Shown here: piece after piece, positions 1-6,227 of the stretch
Layout: each line of letters starts with the position of its first letter
Position numbering within the stretch: position 1 is the first letter of the stretch
NCBI GenBank assembly: GCA_964195335.1
Contig: CAXMPC010000082.1
Span: forward strand, 1-6,227
Length of the DNA: 6,227 bases
Origin: QNFN01 sp964195335
GTDB taxonomy: Bacteria; Pseudomonadota; Gammaproteobacteria; QNFN01
Direction: 5' to 3'
Translations under genes and position numbers: made by a program
Notes under the pieces: generated by a model
Databases searched by the model: none
The model's input: only the letters and a program-made list of their open reading frames with translations
What the model was told of the DNA's origin: nothing

Positions 1-209
1 CGCGCCAGTGGGCCGATACCGCTGGCGTGGTCGGCGTGTTCGTGGGTCAGCAGGACGCCGCTCAGCAGGCCCGGTTCGAGGTCGAGCCGGGCCAGGCGGC
101 GGGTGGTCTCGACGAGGGAGAAGCCGCAGTCGACCAGCAGCACGGTCGCGCCGTGGGCGATCAGCCAGGCGTTGCCACGGCTACCGCTGCCCAAGGCCGC
201 AAAGCGCAT
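1..209 (-). CDS. MBL-fold metallo-hydrolase, YycJ/WalJ-like (N-terminal part, cut by left edge)
   Basis: The visible 69 residues are the N-terminus of a metallo-beta-lactamase-fold protein. It opens with MRFAALGSGSRGNAWLI, the Gly/Ser-rich start typical of the YycJ/WalJ group, followed by a strand ending in LLVDCG (residues 24-29). The zinc-binding signature HEHADH is at residues 56-61, matching HxHxDH, so both metal sites should be formed in part by H56, H58, D60 and H61. The rest, including the remaining metal ligands, lies beyond the left edge. The ATG start fits the family; only a weak AGG-type ribosome site is visible upstream. It begins 20 bases after the bamC stop on the same strand, so it is probably the third gene of the dapA-bamC unit. 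Members of this family are hydrolases, some proposed to be nucleases (inference from family); no substrate can be read here. The fold assignment is secure, the subfamily less so. Confidence 0.88.
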   Translation of the reverse strand, partial: MRFAALGSGSRGNAWLIAHGATVLLVDCGFSLVETTRRLARLDLEPGLLSGVLLTHEHADHASGIGPLA

Positions 210-229
210 GGCCACGCCTGGGCCCTGCC

Positions 230-1372
230 CTACTTCAGCTCCTCGTAGAGCAGCTTGAGAATGGTCTGCGAAGTCTGATTCTGGATCTCGGCGCCCTTTT
301 CGTCGAGAACGGCGACCCGGGTCTCGGCACCGTCCGCGGTCAGACGGATGCCGTAACTGCGCACCTCGGTCTCGTCATCGCTCCAGAACGCCATCTTGGA
401 GAGCCAGCCCTCTTCCTTCCGGGCCTCCTCCAGATCCTGATAGCGGACGCTGTAGAGTCCGCCGGCACGATCCTGGTCCTCGACGGCGAAACCGATGCGA
501 TCAAGCGCCACGCCAGTCCGGCGCCAGGCGCGGGAGAAGTCCTCGAGCACCACCAGGCCGGTCGGGACACTGCCGGAAGCGAGCAGGCGGGCCCGGTCCG
601 GGCGCACGGTCGGAGTAGCCAGCTTCTGGCGCGCGCGCTCTTCCGTGGCGCCCCAGTGCATCATGATCCGGACCATCATCTCGGCCTCGAGTTCGGGGTC
701 GGTCGGCCGCTCCTGCCAGACGTATTCAGGGCCCTTGGCGACCTGCTCCAGGCCACGCATGGTCAGGTAGAGCTCGGTAGTGCCAGGCTCGGTGCCCTTC
801 TCCAGCCGTACCCGGTAGCGGTCCAGGGTGTCGGAGGAGTAGAGCCCCTCGACGCCGGGGATCTTGCTCAGGGTGCTGCGGATGGCGCCCTTGGGGATAG
901 CCGCGCGGTTTTCCAGCCAGTCGGTCTCGAGAATACCCAGCGTCGGGTCCTCGCGGGTCAGCAGAAATCCGAGAGTGATGAAGAAATCGCGGGTGGGACC
1001 CCACACCTCGGCAGGATCGGCACGGACCACCAGCCAGCGCATGTCACCTTGGCGCTCCATACGCACATTCTCGACGTCGGGCAGCACACCGCTGCCGACC
1101 GGACGCCCGCCCTGTTGCCGCTCGCCGGCGTAGGCCGAATAGGTCGCCGTGTCGCGCGGATTGATGTCAGGCACCACCATGCGATCGTCCAAGCTGTTGG
1201 AGCTGAGATCGGGCGGAATCTCGAGTTGGGGCACCTCGTAGGCCTGCTGGTACTCGATCTTCTTGTCCTGGACGGTGATGTTGCGCGAGGCGCAGGCCGC
1301 AAGGGCCAGCGCGGCAACGGCCAGCGCCAGGCCGCGCAGGACGGTAAGGCTCGGATTCGGGTGGTGGTCCAC
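230..1372 (-). CDS. bamC: Outer membrane protein assembly factor BamC (lipoprotein)
   Basis: BamC is a lipoprotein subunit of the BAM complex, which folds beta-barrel proteins into the outer membrane. With a GTG start the protein is 380 residues, somewhat longer than the roughly 340 of E. coli BamC. Residues 15-26 are a hydrophobic signal segment ending in the lipobox LAAC, with the lipidated cysteine at 27. Ala at +2 is consistent with outer-membrane sorting. After it comes an extended polar stretch with VPQLEIPPDLS (48-57), the conserved IPPDL-type motif of the N-terminal region that binds BamD. Two mixed alpha/beta domains follow (about 110-245 and 270-380), as expected for the helix-grip pair. 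The GTG start is chosen because AGGGGGA lies 4 bases upstream and it leaves a short n-region. The alternative is the in-frame ATG at 1417, overlapping the dapA stop as ATGA, which adds 15 residues. The gene lies directly downstream of dapA, as in E. coli. Confidence 0.93.
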   Translation of the reverse strand: MDHHPNPSLTVLRGLALAVAALALAACASRNITVQDKKIEYQQAYEVPQLEIPPDLSSNSLDDRMVVPDINPRDTATYSAYAGERQQGGRPVGSGVLPDVENVRMERQGDMRWLVVRADPAEVWGPTRDFFITLGFLLTREDPTLGILETDWLENRAAIPKGAIRSTLSKIPGVEGLYSSDTLDRYRVRLEKGTEPGTTELYLTMRGLEQVAKGPEYVWQERPTDPELEAEMMVRIMMHWGATEERARQKLATPTVRPDRARLLASGSVPTGLVVLEDFSRAWRRTGVALDRIGFAVEDQDRAGGLYSVRYQDLEEARKEEGWLSKMAFWSDDETEVRSYGIRLTADGAETRVAVLDEKGAEIQNQTSQTILKLLYEELK

Positions 1373-1376
1373 TGAT

Positions 1377-1383
1377 TCCCCCT
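1377..1383 (-). promoter_or_regulatory. Ribosome binding site deciding the bamC GTG start
   Basis: Read on the minus strand this is AGGGGGA, 4 bases before the GTG at 1372. It is the best ribosome site near the bamC N-terminus and lies downstream of the competing ATG at 1417, so it favours the GTG. It is inside the coding frame if the ATG is used. Confidence 0.6.
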
Positions 1384-1413
1384 GGTGGTTGATTTTCACG
1401 CGCAGCCGCCGAT

Positions 1414-2298
1414 TCATTGGCTGCTGGCGATACCGGCCTCGGCCAGCGCGGCGCGCACGGTGGCGTGGTACGACTCGGCAAGCGGCGTCAGCGGCAGGCG
1501 GATACCGGACGGGATCAGGCCCATCTCGGCCAGCGCCCACTTGACCGGAATCGGGTTGGCCTCGACGAACAGGTCGCGGTGGAGCGCTGCCAGCGGCGCA
1601 TCCAGACGTGCCGCCTCCTCCGCATCGCCAGCAAGTGCCGCCACGCACATGTCATGCACCGCCTGCGGCGCGACGTTGGCGGTGACCGAGATCGTGCCGC
1701 GGCCGCCGCGCAGGATCAGCTCGCGCGCGGTGGCGTCATCACCGCTGTAGATATCGAGTGCGTCACCGGCCCCCTCGCGGATGCGATCGACCCGGGTGAG
1801 ATCACCCGTGGCCTCCTTGATACCGATGATGTTGGATACCGCCGCCAGGCGGACCGCAGTCTCCGGCAGCATGTCGCAAGCGGTACGGCCAGGCACGTTG
1901 TAGAGGATCTGCGGGATCGCCACCGCCTCGGCCACAGCCTTGTGATGCAGGTAAAGGCCTTCCTGGGTCGGCTTGTTGTAGTACGGCGTCACCAGCAGGC
2001 AGGCATCGGCGCCCGCCTGCATGGCGCAGCGGGTCAGGTCGATCGCCTCGGTGGTGGAATTGGCGCCGGTACCGGCGATCACCGGTACCCGGCCGGCGAC
2101 CAGCTGCACCACGCGGCGAATCACGTCGCAGTGTTCGACGTGGTCGAGAGTCGCCGACTCGCCGGTGGTGCCCACCGCAACGATGCCGTCGGTGCCGTTG
2201 GTGACGTGGAACTCGACCAGCCGCTCGAGCGCGGCATAGTCGAGGCTCCCGTCATCGGCCATCGGCGTGACGAGGGCGACCATACTGCCGTGAAACAT
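1414..2298 (-). CDS. dapA: 4-hydroxy-tetrahydrodipicolinate synthase
   Basis: DapA condenses pyruvate with aspartate semialdehyde in the cytoplasm, the first committed step to diaminopimelate and lysine. The 294-residue product is a single TIM-barrel of the DHDPS/NAL family, almost the same length as E. coli DapA (292). Every key residue is in place: T44 and T45 in GTTGES, Y107 in PYYNKP, Y133 in YNVPGRT, R138, the Schiff-base lysine K161 in GIKEATGD, and I203 in GTIS. The start MFHGSMVALVTPM aligns with the E. coli start and has a GGAG ribosome site 8 bases upstream. An in-frame ATG 21 bases earlier (2319) is less likely. It is the first gene of the minus-strand unit, with a promoter candidate just upstream. 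Its TGA stop overlaps an ATG in frame with bamC. No feature suggests the related NanA or KDG aldolase functions. Confidence 0.98.
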   Translation of the reverse strand: MFHGSMVALVTPMADDGSLDYAALERLVEFHVTNGTDGIVAVGTTGESATLDHVEHCDVIRRVVQLVAGRVPVIAGTGANSTTEAIDLTRCAMQAGADACLLVTPYYNKPTQEGLYLHHKAVAEAVAIPQILYNVPGRTACDMLPETAVRLAAVSNIIGIKEATGDLTRVDRIREGAGDALDIYSGDDATARELILRGGRGTISVTANVAPQAVHDMCVAALAGDAEEAARLDAPLAALHRDLFVEANPIPVKWALAEMGLIPSGIRLPLTPLAESYHATVRAALAEAGIASSQ

Positions 2299-2306
2299 GG
2301 GCTTGA

Positions 2307-2310
2307 CTCC
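2307..2310 (-). promoter_or_regulatory. Ribosome binding site of dapA
   Basis: GGAG on the minus strand, 8 bases before the ATG at 2298. It supports the MFHGS start over the in-frame ATG at 2319, which lies upstream of this site. Confidence 0.7.
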
Positions 2311-2358
2311 GTCGGGCATCCGACCTGTTAGTGGCCGGTAGTGCCTTGAAACCCAGGC

Positions 2359-2387
2359 ATGTTACTGGGGCAACCCGCGCCTGACAA
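2359..2387 (-). promoter_or_regulatory. Candidate sigma70 promoter for dapA-bamC
   Basis: On the minus strand a -35 box TTGTCA (2387-2382, five of six matches to consensus) is followed by a 17-base spacer and a -10 box TAACAT (2364-2359, four of six). Transcription would start near 2352, giving a leader of about 54 bases before dapA. The leader has no obvious attenuator or riboswitch-sized structure, so a lysine riboswitch is not supported. Box matches and ideal spacing are seen directly; activity is inferred. Confidence 0.6.
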
Positions 2388-2415
2388 GGGCGCTCGGAGC
2401 ACCTCCGGAGCTCAC

Positions 2416-2444
2416 TTGCTGATCGCCATGCCGCGCTGCATACT
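2416..2444 (+). promoter_or_regulatory. Weak candidate promoter for the gcvR-bcp-phoH unit
   Basis: TTGCTG (2416-2421) and CATACT (2439-2444) are separated by 17 bases. Matches to consensus are three and four of six, with a TG immediately before the -10 box. A start near 2451 would give a leader of about 24 bases. The spacing is right but the boxes are poor, so this is tentative. Confidence 0.33.
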
Positions 2445-2474
2445 GCCGCGCAAAGCCTCCCTGAGAATCTGCAC

Positions 2475-3005
2475 ATGAAGCGATTGCTGGTGATCTCCGC
2501 TCTGGGCGAGGACCGCCCCGGAATCGTCGACGACCTCACCCAGCTGATCCTTGATGCCGGCTGCAATATCGAGGACAGCCGCGCCACGGTGCTCGGTGGC
2601 GAGTTCGCGGTCATGCTGCTGGTCTCCGGCCAGTGGAACGAGGTCGCCAAACTCGAAGGGGCGATGCCAAAGAGCGCCGAAACGCTCGGTATGCAGATCT
2701 TCTGCCGCCGAACCGACTCCCGCGACGACCAGACCGACCGCCTGCCCTACATGGTGGAGGTGGTCGCCCTCGACCACCCCGGCATCGTCCATAACCTGGC
2801 TCACTTCTTCGCCACCCGCAGCATCAATATCGAGGACCTGGTGACCCACACCTACCCCGCGGCACACACCGGCTCGCCGATGTTCGCGGTGAGCCTGACC
2901 GTCGGCATCCCGGCCAAGCAACATATCGGCACCCTGCGCGAAGAGTTCCTCGACCACTGCGATCAGCTCAACCTCGACGCGGTCATGGAGCCGGTCAAGA
3001 GCTGA
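2475..3005 (+). CDS. gcvR: Glycine cleavage system transcriptional repressor-like protein (tandem ACT domains)
   Basis: The 176-residue protein consists of two ACT domains. The first (about 3-75) has the ALGEDRPGIVDDLTQLILDAG pattern split over the beta1-loop-alpha1 unit, then NIEDSRATVLGGEFAVMLLV. The second (about 92-170) has ALDHPGIVHNLAHFF, then NIEDLVTHTY and a second core strand at MFAVSLTV (136-143). The two DRPGIV/DHPGIV loops mark the probable amino-acid binding sites. There is no DNA-binding domain, as in E. coli GcvR (about 190 residues), which represses the glycine cleavage operon by binding GcvA. Whether a GcvA partner exists here cannot be seen. It lies divergent from dapA and before bcp, as in E. 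coli. The ribosome site is weak (GAGA, 8 bases upstream) and no better in-frame ATG exists just upstream. Family assignment is firm; the glycine-specific role is inferred. Confidence 0.9.
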   Translation: MKRLLVISALGEDRPGIVDDLTQLILDAGCNIEDSRATVLGGEFAVMLLVSGQWNEVAKLEGAMPKSAETLGMQIFCRRTDSRDDQTDRLPYMVEVVALDHPGIVHNLAHFFATRSINIEDLVTHTYPAAHTGSPMFAVSLTVGIPAKQHIGTLREEFLDHCDQLNLDAVMEPVKS

Positions 3006-3037
3006 CCCCGAATCCGCCAGCACGCAAGGAACAAGCG

Positions 3038-3503
<466 letters not shown>

Positions 3504-3505
<2 letters not shown>

Positions 3506-3508
3506 GGG
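3504..3508 (+). promoter_or_regulatory. Ribosome binding site of phoH overlapping the bcp stop codon
   Basis: GAGGG begins inside the bcp TGA stop (3503-3505) and lies 5 bases before the ATG at 3514, or 8 before the second ATG at 3517. It favours a start here over the open frame that continues upstream into bcp, and suggests coupled translation. Confidence 0.6.
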
Positions 3509-3513
3509 CCGCC

Positions 3514-4938
3514 ATGATGGTGACTTCGCGCAAGCCAAAGATCGCCGGCAAGCGGCTGTTCGTCCTCGACACCAACGTGCTGATGCACGACCCGACCGCG
3601 CTGTTCCATTTCCAGGAACACGATGTCTACCTGCCGATGGCGGTGCTCGAAGAACTCGACAGCCACAAGCGCGGCGTTTCCGAAGTGGCGCGCAACGTGC
3701 GCCAGGTGAGCCGTTTCCTTGACGGACTGCTCTCCGAATACGACGTCACCGCGATCGACGACGGCATCCCACTGGCCGGTTCGCTGCCCTACAACCACTC
3801 CATCGCGCCGAGCGGCCGGCTCTATTTCCAGACCAAGCTGATCGCGGCCAAGCTGCCGAACGAGTTACTCGCCCACAAGTCGGACAACGACATCCTCGGC
3901 GTCACCCTGGCGTTGCGCGAGTCGCTGCCCGACTGCCACGTCACGCTGACGTCGAAAGACATCAACCTTCGCATCAAGGGGGCCGCGGTCGGCCTCCACG
4001 TCGAGGACTACTTCAATGACCAGGTTCTCGACGATGTCGACCTGCTCTATTCGGGCCACAGCGTGCTGCCGCCTGATTTCTGGGAGACGCACAGCAAGGA
4101 GATGGCCTCGTGGAAAGAAGAGGGGCGCACGTTCTACCGGGTCACCGGCCCGCTGACCCCGGACTGGCATGTCAACGGCTTTCTCCACCTCGATGACGGT
4201 GAGCCGTTCGATGCCGTCGTGCGCAGTGTCAATGCTGACAGTGCAGAGCTCGAACTGGTCGATGACTACACCGGTTCCAGCCGTGCCATCTGGGGCATCA
4301 CTGCACGCAACCGCGAGCAGAACTACGCCCTCAACCTGCTGCTCGACCCGGAGGTCGACTTCGTCAGTCTTCTGGGTATCGCTGGCACCGGCAAGACGCT
4401 GTTGGCCCTGGCCGCCGGTCTCTACCAGACCCTCGACGAGAACCGCTACCGGGAAATCATCATGACCCGGGTCACCGTCCCGGTCGGCGAGGACATCGGC
4501 TTTCTCCCCGGTACCGAAGAGGAGAAGATGACACCCTGGATGGGGGCGCTGATGGACAACCTCGAGGTGCTGACCAAGACCGAAATCGGCGGCGAATGGG
4601 GCAAGGCGGCGACCAACGACCTGTTGCACAACCGGATCAAGATCCGCTCGCTCAACTTCATGCGCGGCCGCACCTTCCTCAACAAGTACATCATCCTCGA
4701 CGAGGCGCAGAACCTGACCGCCAAGCAGATGAAGACCCTGGTCACCCGTGCCGGCCCCGGCACCAAGGTGATCTGCCTGGGCAACATCTCACAGATCGAC
4801 ACCCCGTACCTGACCGAGACCTCGTCCGGCCTGACCTACATCGTCGACCGCTTCAAGGGCTGGGAACACAGCGGCCACGTGACGCTGTTGCGCGGAGAGC
4901 GGTCGCGGCTGGCGGACTACGCGACCGAGAACCTCTAG
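3514..4938 (+). CDS. phoH: PhoH family protein: PIN ribonuclease domain fused to PhoH ATPase
   Basis: The 474-residue protein joins two domains. The N-terminal PIN domain (about 14-160) starts with FVLDTNVLMHDP (D19) and carries further acidic positions at E47, D124, D126 and D149, consistent with a metal-dependent RNase. A linker or OB-like region follows (about 200-260). The PhoH ATPase (about 265-474) has Walker A GIAGTGKT (288-295), Walker B YIILDEAQN (392-400), a GNISQIDTPYL sensor-like motif (423-433), and the arginine-rich RGERSRLA near the end (460-467). Proteins of this PIN-PhoH (PhoH2) architecture have been reported as RNA helicase/RNases. The start is one of two adjacent ATGs; the upstream open frame overlaps bcp and is not homologous-looking. 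It is 8 bases after bcp, so probably in the same operon. The phosphate-starvation name is historical and no Pho box was noticed. Confidence 0.96.
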   Translation: MMVTSRKPKIAGKRLFVLDTNVLMHDPTALFHFQEHDVYLPMAVLEELDSHKRGVSEVARNVRQVSRFLDGLLSEYDVTAIDDGIPLAGSLPYNHSIAPSGRLYFQTKLIAAKLPNELLAHKSDNDILGVTLALRESLPDCHVTLTSKDINLRIKGAAVGLHVEDYFNDQVLDDVDLLYSGHSVLPPDFWETHSKEMASWKEEGRTFYRVTGPLTPDWHVNGFLHLDDGEPFDAVVRSVNADSAELELVDDYTGSSRAIWGITARNREQNYALNLLLDPEVDFVSLLGIAGTGKTLLALAAGLYQTLDENRYREIIMTRVTVPVGEDIGFLPGTEEEKMTPWMGALMDNLEVLTKTEIGGEWGKAATNDLLHNRIKIRSLNFMRGRTFLNKYIILDEAQNLTAKQMKTLVTRAGPGTKVICLGNISQIDTPYLTETSSGLTYIVDRFKGWEHSGHVTLLRGERSRLADYATENL

Positions 4939-4946
4939 CCGTCGAC

Positions 4947-4965
4947 GCCCGGAGCGGTACCGGGC
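4947..4965 (+). other. GC-rich hairpin between phoH and the methyltransferase gene
   Basis: GCCCGG (4947-4952) and CCGGGC (4960-4965) form a perfect 6-base stem with a 7-base loop, starting 9 bases after the phoH stop. No run of T follows, so it is not a standard intrinsic terminator. It may stabilise the 3' end of the phoH transcript or slow the polymerase. It could also be chance in such GC-rich sequence. Confidence 0.4.
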
Positions 4966-5006
4966 CGGCACGCCCCTGACGCGGGATTTCCAGGAACCAA
5001 GCGAGT

Positions 5007-5744
5007 ATGCAGCCCGATATCTACCGCAGACTGGCCGAGGTCGAACACCGGCATTGGTGGTTCCACGGTCGGCGCACCATCGTCGCGTCCGTCATCGAGC
5101 GACTCGGGCTTCCCTCGCCAGCACGCATCCTCGAGGCGGGATGCGGCACCGGCGGCAACCTGGCCATGCTCGACCACTTCGGCGAGGTCAGGGCGTTTGA
5201 GCCCGACACCGCGGCCCGCGCGGTGGCGACGGACAAGGGCGTGGGCCCCGTCAACGCGGGTCACTTGCCAGACGGCCTCCCCGCGGGCCTCGTCAATCTC
5301 GACCTCGCGTGCGCCTTCGATGTCCTCGAGCACGTCGACGACGACTGCCGCGCGGTCGACGTACTAGCCGCTTGCCTGAAACCGGGTGGTTACCTGGTCG
5401 CCACCGTACCCGCGCTGGCCTGGCTGTGGAGTGAGTACGACGAGGCCCACGAGCACAGGCGCCGCTATTCCAGACGGCAACTGGTCGCGCTGGTACAGAA
5501 GAGCGGACTGGAGATCGTGAGCTGCAGCTACTACAACCTTCTGCTGCTACCGCCCATCGCTCTGCTCCGGGTGGGTCGTCGGCTGCTCGGAATCGCCGAC
5601 GACGGCTCCAGTGACTACGCCGTCCCGGGCGACCTTATCAACCGCGTGCTGTACACCGTCTTCGCCTCCGAACGGCGACTGCTGCGGTTCATCGACCTGC
5701 CGATCGGCGTCTCGCTGCTGGTGGTCGCCCGGCGGGCGAGTTGA
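5007..5744 (+). CDS. Class I SAM-dependent methyltransferase, substrate unknown
   Basis: The 245-residue protein has a Rossmann-fold methyltransferase core. Motif I is ILEAGCGTGGNL (41-52), followed by the acidic end of the second strand in FEPD (64-67), which should bind the SAM ribose. Motif IV-like CAFDVLEHVDDD is at 102-113, and the post-core LKPGGYLVATVPA is at 124-136. The N-terminal HWWFHGRR (16-23) and the DEAHEHRRRYS stretch (145-155) are typical of a methyltransferase group often found beside glycosyltransferases for lipid-linked sugars. No such neighbour is visible here. A hydrophobic stretch at about 177-188 (NLLLLPPIALLR) may dock on a membrane. AGGA lies 11 bases before the ATG, rather far. 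It follows phoH by 68 bases on the same strand and is convergent with the next gene. The fold is certain; the substrate is not known. Confidence 0.92.
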   Translation: MQPDIYRRLAEVEHRHWWFHGRRTIVASVIERLGLPSPARILEAGCGTGGNLAMLDHFGEVRAFEPDTAARAVATDKGVGPVNAGHLPDGLPAGLVNLDLACAFDVLEHVDDDCRAVDVLAACLKPGGYLVATVPALAWLWSEYDEAHEHRRRYSRRQLVALVQKSGLEIVSCSYYNLLLLPPIALLRVGRRLLGIADDGSSDYAVPGDLINRVLYTVFASERRLLRFIDLPIGVSLLVVARRAS

Positions 5745-5759
5745 CCGCCAGCCGCGGGC

Positions 5760-6227
5760 TCAACAGCCCTCGACACACTTCCCACTGGCATCGAATGCCA
5801 TCGTCCTGCCACTCAGCGGCAGATGCACTGGCACCTTGACCGCCGCCTTGAAGGCCGCAGTACGCGTGCCATCGCGCAGTTTGCCACCCTCGGTCGCCGG
5901 CTCGTTGGCGTGTGAGGCGATTACCGATGCCGGCTTGACCAACTCGTTGATGACGTAGGCGGCCTCGGTCGGGCCGGTGGTGAAGGTGCCACCGATGTTG
6001 ATCACGGCGAGCCTGGCGCCGTAGTGGCGGCGGATGACCAGATCCTGCTCGGCGGTGATCCCGGTATCGCCGGACAGGTAGACGGCGAGGCCGTTGCTAA
6101 ACGTCAGCACATAGCCTCCGGGCGGGCCGACGTAGGCGGTCAGCCCGCTGGCCTTCAGTGCTGCGGCATGCTCGTCGCCGAGGAAGGCCGGGTTGAGGCC
6201 GTTGCTGTGCACGGCGGGCACGCTGGC
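5760..6227 (-). CDS. MBL-fold metal-dependent hydrolase (C-terminal part, cut by right edge)
   Basis: The frame is open to the right edge, so this is the C-terminal 155 residues of a longer protein. Numbering from the edge, VPAVHSNG carries H7. GGYVLTFSNGLAVYLSGDTG (38-56) holds the bridging aspartate D54. Then come INIGGTFTTGPTEAA (76-90) and ASHANEP with H106. This is the order seen in UlaG/UPF0173-like MBL hydrolases (VxAxHS, GGYVI, GDTG, IGG.FTMGP.EAA, terminal His), where the terminal motif is more often HYG or HYNT. The end, with two cysteines in GKCVEGC, is unusual for a purely cytoplasmic protein. An exported form is possible, but the N-terminus is out of view. The N-terminal HxHxDH should lie beyond the window. 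It is unrelated to the MBL gene at the left end beyond sharing the fold. Substrate unknown. Confidence 0.85.
   Translation of the reverse strand, partial: ASVPAVHSNGLNPAFLGDEHAAALKASGLTAYVGPPGGYVLTFSNGLAVYLSGDTGITAEQDLVIRRHYGARLAVINIGGTFTTGPTEAAYVINELVKPASVIASHANEPATEGGKLRDGTRTAAFKAAVKVPVHLPLSGRTMAFDASGKCVEGC

Noticed and set aside
8..1375. A 455-codon open frame on the plus strand spanning the whole of bamC
   Set aside because: It is antisense to a clear BamC sequence. Its translation is rich in Arg, Gly and Ala with no domain motif, as expected from a shadow frame in GC-rich DNA.
1417..2331. A 304-codon open frame on the plus strand opposite dapA
   Set aside because: It mirrors the codon structure of dapA, whose catalytic residues are all intact, and shows no recognisable fold or plausible ribosome site.
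2299..2352. Possible lysine riboswitch or attenuator in the dapA leader
   Set aside because: The inferred leader is only about 54 bases, far shorter than a lysine riboswitch, with no terminator hairpin and T run.
2352..2369. CCCAG/CTGGG inverted repeat near the dapA -10 box
   Set aside because: Only 5 base pairs with an 8-base loop in GC-rich DNA; too weak to call an operator.
5738..5775. Possible bidirectional terminator between the convergent methyltransferase and MBL genes
   Set aside because: Only short imperfect pairings (AGCC/GGCT, GTTGA/TCAAC) and no T run on either strand.

Overview
The window looks like an ordinary chromosomal stretch of a GC-rich gammaproteobacterium. The evidence is strong G/C third-position bias, a BamC lipoprotein (essentially a gamma/betaproteobacterial BAM subunit), and the dapA-bamC unit divergent from a gcvR-like gene plus bcp, which is the order known around E. 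coli dapA. A purple-sulfur or halophilic lineage such as Ectothiorhodospiraceae/Chromatiales is a guess from general character, not something the sequence proves.

Layout. On the minus strand, reading right to left from 2298, there is a tight three-gene unit: dapA (lysine/diaminopimelate synthesis), bamC (outer-membrane assembly lipoprotein) and the N-terminal part of an MBL-fold hydrolase of the YycJ/WalJ-like type that runs off the left edge. On the plus strand from 2475 there is a second unit: a gcvR-like double-ACT regulator, bcp (thioredoxin-dependent peroxiredoxin) and phoH (PIN domain fused to a PhoH ATPase). After a 68-base gap containing a GC-rich hairpin comes a class I SAM-dependent methyltransferase. 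It is convergent, with a 15-base gap, with a second MBL-fold hydrolase on the minus strand that runs off the right edge.

The 176-base divergent region (2299-2474) carries a good sigma70-type promoter for dapA, with a 17-base spacer, and a weaker one facing the gcvR-like gene. Between their -35 boxes lies a small GGAGC direct repeat overlapping a CTCCGGAG palindrome.

Functionally these are housekeeping genes: cell-wall and lysine precursor synthesis, envelope assembly, amino-acid-sensing regulation, peroxide defence and RNA metabolism. I found no mobile element, CRISPR array, tRNA, rRNA, riboswitch or defence system. The most noteworthy points are modest: the peroxiredoxin lacks the usual nearby resolving cysteine, bamC has two plausible starts (a GTG with a strong ribosome site or an ATG overlapping the dapA stop), phoH is joined to bcp with its ribosome site on the bcp stop codon, and the methyltransferase has no recognisable partner in view. 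Long open frames opposite bamC and dapA are composition shadows.
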